In this document: positions 5,687-10,805 of the stretch, in pieces | Numbering within the stretch: the stretch's first letter is position 1 | How the letters are laid out: each line of letters begins with the position of its first letter | Assembly: GCA_019751575.1 (NCBI GenBank) | Contig: JAIENF010000107.1 | Span: forward strand, 1 to 10,805 | From: Burkholderiales bacterium | GTDB taxonomy: Bacteria; Pseudomonadota; Gammaproteobacteria; Burkholderiales; CAIKXV01 | Direction of reading: 5' to 3' | Length of the DNA stretch: 10,805 nucleotides | The notes under the pieces: model-generated | The model's input: only the letters and a program-made list of their open reading frames with translations | The model's database searches: none | What the model was told of the DNA's origin: nothing | Translations under genes and position numbers: made by a program

Positions 5687-6910
5687 ATGACAGACAGCAC
5701 CCGCACCGAAGCAGACGCAGGCGCGAACGCCCGCGACCAGCGCGGCAGCCGCCACAAGGACACGCTGATCGGCCACGCGGCGCGCGATCCGGTGCGTTTC
5801 TCGGGCATGGTCAACCCGCCGGTGTTCCGCGGCTCGACCGTGCTGTTCGAGGACACCGCGACCTATGAGGGGCGCGACCCGGACGACTACAAGGTGGTGC
5901 GCTATGGCGTGCATGGCACGCCGACGACCTTCGCGTTCGAAGCCGCCGTGGCGGAACTGGAGGGTGGCCATGCCGCCGTCGCGGTACCGTCCGGCCTGGC
6001 GGCGATCACTGCGGCGCTGTCGGCCTACGCGAAGCAGGGCAGCCACCTGCTGGTCACCGACACCGCCTACGGACCGACGCGCAACTTCTGCGACAAGCGG
6101 CTTGCGTCCTGGGGCGTGGACGTCGAGTACTACGACCCGGCGATCGGCAGCGGCATCGACGCCCTGATCCGGCCGCAGACCTGCGCGGTCTACTGCGAGG
6201 CCCCCGGCTCGATGACCTTCGAGATGCAGGACATTCCGGCGATCGCCGCGGCCGCGCACGCGAAGGGCGTCCCGGTGCTGGCCGACAACACCTGGGGCAC
6301 GCCGTATTTCTTCCGTGCGTTCGACCATGGCGTGGACGTGTCGATCCATGCCGGCACCAAGTACATCGCCGGCCATTCGGACACGCTGATCGGCGCGATC
6401 GTCACCAACCAGGCGAACTGGCTTCCGGTCCGCCGCAGCGTCGCGGACCTCGGCATGTGCGTGAGCCCGGACGACTGCTGGCTCGCGTTGCGCGGGCTGC
6501 GCACGATCGGCGTTCGCATGCGCCACCAGATGGAAAGCGCGCTCACCGTCGCACGATTTCTCGATGCGCACCCACGGGTGTCCCGCGTGCTGTTCCCCGC
6601 GCTGGAGAACGACCCGGGGCATGCGCTCTGGAAGCGCGATTTCGATGGCGCCGCGTCGCTGTTCGGCGTGGTGCTCAAGCCGGCGACCGATGCCTCGGTG
6701 GTGGCGATGATCGATTCGCTTAAGCTGTTCGGCATCGGCTCGAGCTGGGGTGGATACGAAAGCCTCGCGATCCGCGCGAAGATGATCACGCGCACCGCCA
6801 CACCGTGGCGTCCGGAAGGTCCGATGGTCCGCATCCATGTCGGGCTGGAGCACCCCGGGGACCTGGTCGACGACCTCGAGCAGGGGCTTTCGCTGCTGTC
6901 CATGCAGTAG
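5687..6910 (+). CDS. metC: Cystathionine beta-lyase-like PLP enzyme (Cys/Met metabolism family)
   Basis: A 407-residue cytoplasmic enzyme of the Cys/Met-metabolism PLP family (fold type I). Family members cleave or replace the C-S bond of cystathionine and related amino acids; bacterial MetC makes homocysteine, pyruvate and ammonia from cystathionine. Visible features are NPPVFRGST (43-51), the YGVHGTPT substrate/PLP loop (73-80), VAVPSGLAAI (98-107), LADNTWGTPYFF (198-209) with Asp200 facing the PLP ring nitrogen, HAGTKYIAGHSD (221-232) with Lys225 as the Schiff-base lysine, GIGSSWGGYESL (349-360) and VRIHVGLEHP (381-390) with the carboxylate-binding Arg. The YGVHGTPT and SSWGGYESL forms point to the MetC/beta-lyase branch rather than gamma-synthase; exact specificity is inferred. 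The ATG at 5687 has only a weak GGCGAG upstream, but the protein begins at the usual distance from the first conserved block. The gene symbol is by family resemblance. Confidence 0.88.
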   Translation: MTDSTRTEADAGANARDQRGSRHKDTLIGHAARDPVRFSGMVNPPVFRGSTVLFEDTATYEGRDPDDYKVVRYGVHGTPTTFAFEAAVAELEGGHAAVAVPSGLAAITAALSAYAKQGSHLLVTDTAYGPTRNFCDKRLASWGVDVEYYDPAIGSGIDALIRPQTCAVYCEAPGSMTFEMQDIPAIAAAAHAKGVPVLADNTWGTPYFFRAFDHGVDVSIHAGTKYIAGHSDTLIGAIVTNQANWLPVRRSVADLGMCVSPDDCWLALRGLRTIGVRMRHQMESALTVARFLDAHPRVSRVLFPALENDPGHALWKRDFDGAASLFGVVLKPATDASVVAMIDSLKLFGIGSSWGGYESLAIRAKMITRTATPWRPEGPMVRIHVGLEHPGDLVDDLEQGLSLLSMQ

Positions 6911-6941
6911 CGGCGCCCGGGCAGGGCCGGGCCCGTCGCCG
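6911..6941 (+). terminator. Interrupted GC-rich stem-loop after the beta-lyase-like gene
   Basis: Immediately after the TAG stop, CGGCG (6911-6915) pairs with CGCCG (6937-6941) and CGGGC (6918-6922) with GCCCG (6931-6935). This gives a 10-bp stem with a small internal loop and an 8-base apical loop. The position suits transcript termination before the RutE-like gene, though no T-run follows. The rest of this 87-bp gap shows no clear promoter. Confidence 0.4.
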
Positions 6942-6997
6942 TCCCGGACCGCTTCCTGCTAGTCTTCATGGCTGTCCGGAACTGAAACGCCGACCCG

Positions 6998-7585
6998 ATG
7001 ACCACGCTCGATCCGGCAGGCCGAAACCTGCTGTTCAATGACGCTCGAACCCACAATGGCTGGACTGCCCAGCCGGTGTCCGACGACACCCTGCGCGAGA
7101 TGTTCGACCTGCTGAAGATGGCGCCGACCAGCGCCAACTGCAGCCCCGCACGCTTCCTGTTCCTTCGTTCGCCGCAGGCGCGGCAGCGGCTGGGCGCCGC
7201 GCTGCTTCCCGGCAACCTCGAGAAGACGCTGGCCGCGCCGGTCACCGCGATCATCGCCTACGACCTCGCCTTCCACGAGCAGCTGCCGCGGTTGTTCCCG
7301 CATGCCGATGCGCGCAGCTGGTTCGCCGGCAACGAGGAACTGATCCGCGACACCGCGTTCCGCAACGGCACGCTGCAGGGCGCCTACATGATGCTCGCGG
7401 CACGCGCGGTCGGCCTGGACTGCGGGCCGATGTCCGGCTTCGACAACGCGAAGGTCGACGAAGCATTCTTCGCCGGCACCCCCTGGCGATCGAACTTCCT
7501 GTGCAACCTCGGGCATGGCGACCCGTCGAAACTGTTCCCGCGCAGCCCGCGGTTCCAGTTCGAGGACGCCTGCCGGATCCTCTGA
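6998..7585 (+). CDS. RutE-like nitroreductase-family enzyme (putative malonic semialdehyde reductase)
   Basis: A 195-residue FMN-dependent nitroreductase-fold protein that closely follows the RutE pattern as I recall it: [12 protein letters not shown] (11-22), [18 protein letters not shown] (41-58), [18 protein letters not shown] (72-89), [11 protein letters not shown] (99-109), [13 protein letters not shown] (118-130), [20 protein letters not shown] (139-158) and [19 protein letters not shown] (174-192). The length equals that of RutE (about 196). In Escherichia coli RutE reduces malonic semialdehyde to 3-hydroxypropionate in the Rut uracil-degradation pathway. No other rut gene (oxygenase, flavin reductase, amidohydrolase, transporter) is nearby, so here it may serve another pathway or act as a general aldehyde or nitro reductase. 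The ATG at 6998 gives the right N-terminus but has no strong ribosome-binding site. The next gene starts 4 bases after its stop, so the two are very likely one operon. Confidence 0.88.
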   Translation: MTTLDPAGRNLLFNDARTHNGWTAQPVSDDTLREMFDLLKMAPTSANCSPARFLFLRSPQARQRLGAALLPGNLEKTLAAPVTAIIAYDLAFHEQLPRLFPHADARSWFAGNEELIRDTAFRNGTLQGAYMMLAARAVGLDCGPMSGFDNAKVDEAFFAGTPWRSNFLCNLGHGDPSKLFPRSPRFQFEDACRIL

Positions 7586-7589
7586 ACGG

Positions 7590-8357
7590 ATGGCGACGAT
7601 GCAGACCGCAATGCAACGCCTGAAGGGCCAGCGCGCACTGATCACCGGCGGCAACACCGGCATCGGGCGCGCGGTCGCGCTGGCCTATGCCGCCGAGGGC
7701 GCCGATGTCGCCATCGCCTGGGTCGACCGCGAGGCAGAGGCACGCACGCTGGTGGAAGCCGTGGAACGACTCGGCCGGCGCGCACTGGCCCTGCGCTGCG
7801 ACGTCACGTCCGAGGCCGACGTGGTCGCCGCGTTCTCCGCCGTCGCCACCGCCTGGGGCGGCATCGACATCGTGGTGTCCAACGCCGGCATCCAGCGACC
7901 GCAGCCGATCACCGAGATGTCGCTCGACGACTGGGGCCGGATGATGAGCGTGCACCTGCGCGGCAGCTTCCTGGTCGGGCGCGAGGCTGCGCGGCACATG
8001 ATCCCTGCGAAGCGGGGCCGGATCATCACCGTCTGCTCGCAGCTCGGCTACATCGGGCGCGAGAACTACACGGCGTATTCGACGGCGAAGGGTGGCGTGA
8101 TCGCGTTCACCCGCGCGCTGGCGAAGGAGCTCGCGCCGCACGGCATCCTGGTCAATGGCGTGTCGCCGGGGCTGGTCGATACCGGCTTCGATCCGCTCTC
8201 GGAAGACGTGAAGGCGGCGCATGCCGCCGGCCTGCCGCTGAAGCGGCTGGGCACGCCGGAGGACATGACCCCGGCGTTCGTGTTCCTGGCGAGTGAAGAG
8301 GCGCGCTACTACTGCGGGCAGCTGCTGCATCCGAACGGCGGGGAGATCATGCCTTAG
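7590..8357 (+). CDS. Short-chain dehydrogenase/reductase (SDR family)
   Basis: A 255-residue classical SDR with a Rossmann fold, expected to oxidise or reduce a hydroxyl/carbonyl group with NAD(P). The cofactor motif TGGNTGIG is at 19-26, the acidic CDV motif at 70-72 and SNAG at 97-100. The catalytic residues are Ser150, Tyr163 and Lys167 (YSTAK). The fourth catalytic-tetrad position, usually Asn in a VNLRG motif, reads VHLRG here (His122), a variant I have seen in other SDRs. LVNGVSPGLVDTG (187-199) is the usual PG motif. The C-terminus (CGQLLHPNGGEIMP) is the normal family end. Three in-frame ATGs (7590, 7599, 7611) lie close together; the first is given, but none has a strong ribosome-binding site, so initiation may rely on coupling to the RutE-like gene 4 bases upstream. 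The substrate cannot be told. Annotations such as glucose dehydrogenase or 3-oxoacyl-ACP reductase for relatives are not diagnostic. Confidence 0.92.
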   Translation: MATMQTAMQRLKGQRALITGGNTGIGRAVALAYAAEGADVAIAWVDREAEARTLVEAVERLGRRALALRCDVTSEADVVAAFSAVATAWGGIDIVVSNAGIQRPQPITEMSLDDWGRMMSVHLRGSFLVGREAARHMIPAKRGRIITVCSQLGYIGRENYTAYSTAKGGVIAFTRALAKELAPHGILVNGVSPGLVDTGFDPLSEDVKAAHAAGLPLKRLGTPEDMTPAFVFLASEEARYYCGQLLHPNGGEIMP

Positions 8358-8378
8358 GGCCTCCCCCACGCCTGTCCC

Positions 8379-9452
8379 TCAGGGCGTGATCGCCACCTTC
8401 AGCACGCCGTCGCGCTGGTGGCCGAACAGGTCATAGGCCTTCTCGATGTCGTCCAGCCTGAACCGGTGCGTGACCATCGGCTTCAGGTCCAGGCGCCCGG
8501 ACTGGATCACCGACATCAGCCGCCGCATGCGTTCCTTGCCGCCGGGACACAGCGTGGTCAGGATGCGCAGGTCCGCCAGCCCGGCGCCGAACGGTCCGAG
8601 CGGAATGGCCAGGTCCCCCGAATAGACGCCCAGGCTCGACAGCGTGCCGCCCGGGCGAAGCACGCGCAGGCAGGCTTCGAACGTCGCCTGCAGGCCCAGG
8701 GCCTCGATCGCGACGTCGACGCCGCGGCCGTCGGTCAGGCGCAGGATTTCCTGCACCGGATCGACCTTGCTGCTGTTGATCACGAGGTCAGCGCCCATCA
8801 GCCGGGCGATCTCCAGGCGGCCGGCGATGCGGTCCACGGCGATCACGGTGGTGGCGCCGCTGAGCTTCGCGCCCGCCGTCGCGCACAGGCCGATCGGACC
8901 CTGCGCGAACACGGCGACGGTATCGCCGATGCGGATGCCGGCGGATTCCGCGCCGCCGAGGCCGGTGGACATGATGTCCGGGCACATCAGCACCTGTTCG
9001 TCGGTGAGTTCGTCGGGAATGGCGGCCAGGTTGGCCATCGCATCGGGCACCCGCACGTACTCGGCCTGGCAGCCGTCGATCGTGTTGCCGAAGCGCCAGC
9101 CGCCCAGCGGCTTCCAGCCATGGGCGGTTCCCGCGCCGTCCTGGGCACCGCATCCCGACAGGCAGGCATTGCTCCAGCCGCTCGGGGTGATCGCGCCGGC
9201 GGTGACCCGCTGGCCTTCCCGGTAGCCGCGAACTTCCGAGCCGAGCTTCTCGATCACGCCGACCGGCTCATGGCCGATGGTGAGCCCGCGCGCGACCGGA
9301 TACTCGCCCTTCAGGATATGGATGTCGGTGCCGCAGATCGTGGTCGTCGTGACGCGCACGAGCGCATCGAGCGGGCCGATGTCCGGGATCGGCTTGTCCT
9401 CGAGCACGATCCGCCCGGGTTCGACGAATACGGCTGCCTTCATCATGGCCAT
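8379..9452 (-). CDS. Zinc-dependent alcohol dehydrogenase (medium-chain, TbADH-like)
   Basis: A 357-residue medium-chain dehydrogenase. The catalytic zinc ligands appear to be Cys40 (CGTDIH), His61-Glu62 (GHEP) and Asp159 (CPDIMSTG), the C/H/D set of the thermophilic secondary-alcohol dehydrogenase (TbADH) branch. GWRFGNTIDGCQAEYVRVPDA and GGAESAGI also match that branch. The four-cysteine structural zinc lobe is absent; only Cys97 and Cys101 remain in that loop. The Rossmann part has GPIGLCATAGAKLSGA (185-200) and ends strand two with an acidic VIAVDR (203-208), which suggests NAD rather than NADP. The ATG at 9452 has AGGAG (9460-9464) 7 bases away. Two further in-frame ATGs follow within four codons. 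It is the last gene of a leftward set, 137 bp after the cupin, so it may have its own control. It converges on the SDR gene, with 21 bp between stops. The substrate is probably a secondary or short-chain alcohol, by family only. Confidence 0.93.
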   Translation of the reverse strand: MAMMKAAVFVEPGRIVLEDKPIPDIGPLDALVRVTTTTICGTDIHILKGEYPVARGLTIGHEPVGVIEKLGSEVRGYREGQRVTAGAITPSGWSNACLSGCGAQDGAGTAHGWKPLGGWRFGNTIDGCQAEYVRVPDAMANLAAIPDELTDEQVLMCPDIMSTGLGGAESAGIRIGDTVAVFAQGPIGLCATAGAKLSGATTVIAVDRIAGRLEIARLMGADLVINSSKVDPVQEILRLTDGRGVDVAIEALGLQATFEACLRVLRPGGTLSSLGVYSGDLAIPLGPFGAGLADLRILTTLCPGGKERMRRLMSVIQSGRLDLKPMVTHRFRLDDIEKAYDLFGHQRDGVLKVAITP

Positions 9453-9469
9453 GGTGGCTCTCCTGCCGT

Positions 9470-9494
9470 GGTTGGACGGGACCGTCCGTCAACC
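9470..9494. promoter_or_regulatory. Operator-like inverted repeat upstream of the alcohol dehydrogenase
   Basis: The 25-bp segment has GGACGG (9474-9479) and CCGTCC (9482-9487) as perfect arms around two bases, enclosed by GGTTG at the left end and CAACC at the right end. It ends 17 bp from the alcohol dehydrogenase start and just before its ribosome-binding site. It is typical in size and place for a repressor dimer site, for example of the TetR type. A minus-strand TTGACG (9492-9487), one mismatch from the -35 consensus, lies within it, but no good -10 follows. No regulator gene is visible in the window. Confidence 0.4.
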
Positions 9495-9533
9495 TGCACG
9501 GCCACGCGGCATCCTGGGCGCATCGACCGTACC

Positions 9534-9549
9534 TGCGCACCGTTGCGCA
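9534..9549 (-). other. Short hairpin between cupin and alcohol dehydrogenase genes
   Basis: TGCGCA (9534-9539) and TGCGCA (9544-9549), each self-complementary, can pair as a 6-bp stem with a CCGT loop. It lies 41 bp after the cupin stop and upstream of the alcohol dehydrogenase. With the inverted repeat nearby it suggests a transcriptional break in the cluster, but the stem is short and has no T-run. The rest of the 9495-9589 gap shows nothing I can identify. Confidence 0.2.
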
Positions 9550-9589
9550 TCTGCGGCACGGGGGCAAGCGCCTGGGCCGGCTTCCGGCG

Positions 9590-10045
9590 CTATTCCCCCG
9601 CCACCCGCTGCCCCACCTCCGACTGCCGCTCGATCCACACCGTCTCCGCTGCGTCGGTGTTGCCGACGCCGATGTAGCAGAAGATCAGCCCGGCATCCTC
9701 GGTCTCCGACGCGTTCGAGATCACGTGGATGGCCCCGCTCGGGATGTAGACGAAGTCGCCGCCTTCCAGGATCACTTCCTTGCGGTCGGTGCCGTCGCTG
9801 CGCGAGAAGTACGCGCGGATCCGGCCGTGCAGGATGTACCAGCACACGTCGTTCACCGAGTGGTAGTGCGTCGGGTTCGGCCTGGCGCCGGCGGGCAGGA
9901 TCGTGCGGCCCATGGTCGCGTTCGAGCCCTCGACGGTCCTGTCGCTGATGCCGAAGCCGATGCGCAGCGGCGGCTCGTAGGTGACGTCGGTGCCGATCTG
10001 GGACGGACGGATGACGGTGGGCATCTGGCGGCTGAACGGGACCAT
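9590..10045 (-). CDS. Single-domain cupin protein
   Basis: A 151-residue cytoplasmic beta-barrel protein with one cupin domain. Cupin motif 2 is exact: Gly96, Pro102, Gly104, His107 and Asn111 in GDFVYIPSGAIHVISN. Motif 1 has the HxH pair (His60, His62) in PTHYHSVNDVCWYILHG, but the usual glutamate is not at its expected place; Asp66 or Cys68 is nearby. Three histidines could still hold a metal ion, so it may be an isomerase, epimerase, dioxygenase or simple ligand binder. The ATG at 10045 is well supported by AGGAG (10052-10056) 6 bases upstream. It is tightly linked to the Gfo/Idh/MocA gene, only 12 bp after its stop, suggesting work on the same carbohydrate-like or carboxylate substrate. 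No specific function is recognised. Conserved-looking ends (YEPPLRIGFGISDRTVEGSN; FCYIGVGNTDAAETVWIER) may identify a subfamily in a search. Confidence 0.88.
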   Translation of the reverse strand: MVPFSRQMPTVIRPSQIGTDVTYEPPLRIGFGISDRTVEGSNATMGRTILPAGARPNPTHYHSVNDVCWYILHGRIRAYFSRSDGTDRKEVILEGGDFVYIPSGAIHVISNASETEDAGLIFCYIGVGNTDAAETVWIERQSEVGQRVAGE

Positions 10046-10051
10046 GGGTGA

Positions 10052-10060
10052 CTCCTCTCA
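10052..10060 (-). promoter_or_regulatory. Ribosome-binding site adjoining the upstream stop codon
   Basis: Read on the minus strand, TGA (10060-10058), the stop of the Gfo/Idh/MocA gene, runs straight into GAGGAG (10057-10052), the Shine-Dalgarno site of the cupin. Ribosomes finishing the first gene would cover the second gene's initiation site, so translational coupling is likely. Confidence 0.6.
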
Positions 10061-10805
10061 GGTTCGGCTGACGTCGATCGTGCGCGATGTCTCGACCGAC
10101 TTCACCGTGGCCTCGAACGAGGCGACGGTGGCGAGCAGGTCGGAGAACGGGATCGGATACTCGGCCTCGCCGCGCACCGCGCGCGCGAAGCTCTCGAGCT
10201 GGTGGCGCATCGCCTCGCGCGGCGGCAGCGTGGTGCGCACCGGCGCGACGCCGCTCGCATGGCGCACCACCTCGTGCTCGCCGAGCGCCTCGATCGATCC
10301 GCGCGAACCGAACGCATGGATGCGCCAGTACAGCGGCGAGGCGCGCACGCTGGCGAACATGCCGCTCACCTGCCGGCCGTCGCCGGCGTCGAGCCGGTAC
10401 AGCGCGGCGATGGTGTCGAGCGGGGCCGGCGGCGGCTTGCGCTCGACCACGTGGGCATGCACCGTCAGCGCCGGCCCGACCAGCAGGGTGAACGCATCGA
10501 CGATGTGCAGCCCGGCACCGGTCAGTCCGGCGGCGGGTGACTCCGCCGGGGACTCGCGCCATCCACCGGCCACGTTGTTCGAATGCTCGTTGCTGAAATG
10601 CCCTTCGACATGAAGCAGCTCGCCGATCTCGCCGGCGACGATCGCCTGCTTGAGCGCCTCGGTCGACGGCCAGAACCGGCGCAGGTGGCCGACGCCCATC
10701 GGCACCTTCGCCCGGCGGCAGGCATCGACCATCGCACGCGCATCCTCGAGGTTCAGCGCCAGAGGCTTCTCGCAGAACACCGCCTTGCCGGCGCGTGCGC
10801 ACGCC
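10058..10805 (-). CDS. Gfo/Idh/MocA-family oxidoreductase, N-terminus outside the window
   Basis: The frame is open to the window edge; about 248 residues are visible, beginning ACARAGKAVFCEKPLALN. Members are NAD(P)-dependent dehydrogenases of sugars, inositols and related compounds, usually 330-390 residues, so roughly the first 90-100 residues (the glycine-rich Rossmann start) are missing. The EKP motif with its catalytic lysine is near the visible start. GHLRRFWPSTEALKQAI, GEIGELLHVEGHF and GAGLHIVDAFTLLVG (with the family's His and Asp, GxHxxD) follow, then the beta-sheet domain with YWRIHAFGSRGSIEALGEHE. The call is firm, the substrate is not. It is the first visible gene of a leftward unit with the cupin and probably the alcohol dehydrogenase; genes further upstream are out of view. 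Confidence 0.92.
   Translation of the reverse strand, partial: ACARAGKAVFCEKPLALNLEDARAMVDACRRAKVPMGVGHLRRFWPSTEALKQAIVAGEIGELLHVEGHFSNEHSNNVAGGWRESPAESPAAGLTGAGLHIVDAFTLLVGPALTVHAHVVERKPPPAPLDTIAALYRLDAGDGRQVSGMFASVRASPLYWRIHAFGSRGSIEALGEHEVVRHASGVAPVRTTLPPREAMRHQLESFARAVRGEAEYPIPFSDLLATVASFEATVKSVETSRTIDVSRT

Noticed and set aside
5264..6853. Very long open frame on the minus strand opposite the beta-lyase-like gene and part of the glycine-zipper gene
   Set aside because: GC-rich codon use suppresses stop codons in antisense frames. The translation is Arg/His/Ala/Gly-rich without any domain pattern, while the plus strand encodes clear conserved families.
1089..6910. A single sulfur-metabolism island spanning flavin monooxygenase, rhodanese, Bug protein and beta-lyase-like gene
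   Set aside because: The genes lie on different strands and in separate transcription units, and none carries a sulfonate- or thiol-specific signature. The idea rests only on family membership, so I did not claim it as a system.
8358..8378. Terminator between the convergent SDR and alcohol dehydrogenase genes
   Set aside because: The 21-bp gap has only a very short self-complementary piece (GCC-TTAG-GGC, reaching back into the SDR stop) and no T-run on either strand.
1..10805. CRISPR array, tRNA/rRNA, mobile element or phage genes
   Set aside because: No regularly spaced repeats with unique spacers, no cloverleaf-like sequence, no transposase or integrase motifs and no terminal inverted repeats with target duplications were seen on either strand.

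Overview
The window is GC-rich bacterial chromosomal DNA with densely packed metabolic genes and short gaps. The organism is most likely a betaproteobacterium (Burkholderiales-like). The main reason is a Bug-family periplasmic binding protein, a family strongly expanded in that group; GC-rich codon use, Shine-Dalgarno-led genes and a TolC-type outer-membrane protein agree with this. I see no tRNA, rRNA, CRISPR array, insertion sequence, phage gene or integration scar, and no non-coding stretch longer than about 170 bases.

Layout: 1-963 (+) is the C-terminal two thirds of a TolC-family outer-membrane efflux protein. A short gap with a duplicated GC-rich hairpin follows, then a luciferase-like flavin monooxygenase (1089-2225, +). 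It converges on a leftward pair: a Bug-type solute-binding protein (start 4873) followed by an unusual protein of four tandem rhodanese domains (start 3828). A 170-bp divergent region with repeated dyad-symmetric motifs separates that pair from a rightward series: a glycine-zipper protein (5044-5625), a cystathionine beta-lyase-like PLP enzyme (5687-6910), a RutE-like nitroreductase-fold enzyme (6998-7585) and, 4 bases later, a short-chain dehydrogenase (7590-8357). The right end is a leftward cluster: a Gfo/Idh/MocA oxidoreductase cut by the window edge, a small cupin translationally linked to it, and a zinc-dependent alcohol dehydrogenase.

How the genes may work together: Gfo/Idh/MocA, cupin and alcohol dehydrogenase look like a small catabolic unit for a sugar, polyol or hydroxy-acid substrate that cannot be named from sequence. 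The RutE-like enzyme and the dehydrogenase are probably co-translated and could act in sequence on an aldehyde or keto acid, but none of the other rut pyrimidine-degradation genes is visible. The Bug protein and the multi-rhodanese protein are probably co-transcribed. The rhodanese protein, the beta-lyase-like enzyme and perhaps the flavin monooxygenase could all touch sulfur compounds; that is only inference from family membership.

I found no clearly new defence, mobile or signalling system. The most unusual items are the four-rhodanese protein with a single active-site cysteine, the repeated dyads in the divergent region, the operator-like inverted repeat upstream of the alcohol dehydrogenase, and the glycine-zipper protein whose two ends look alike.
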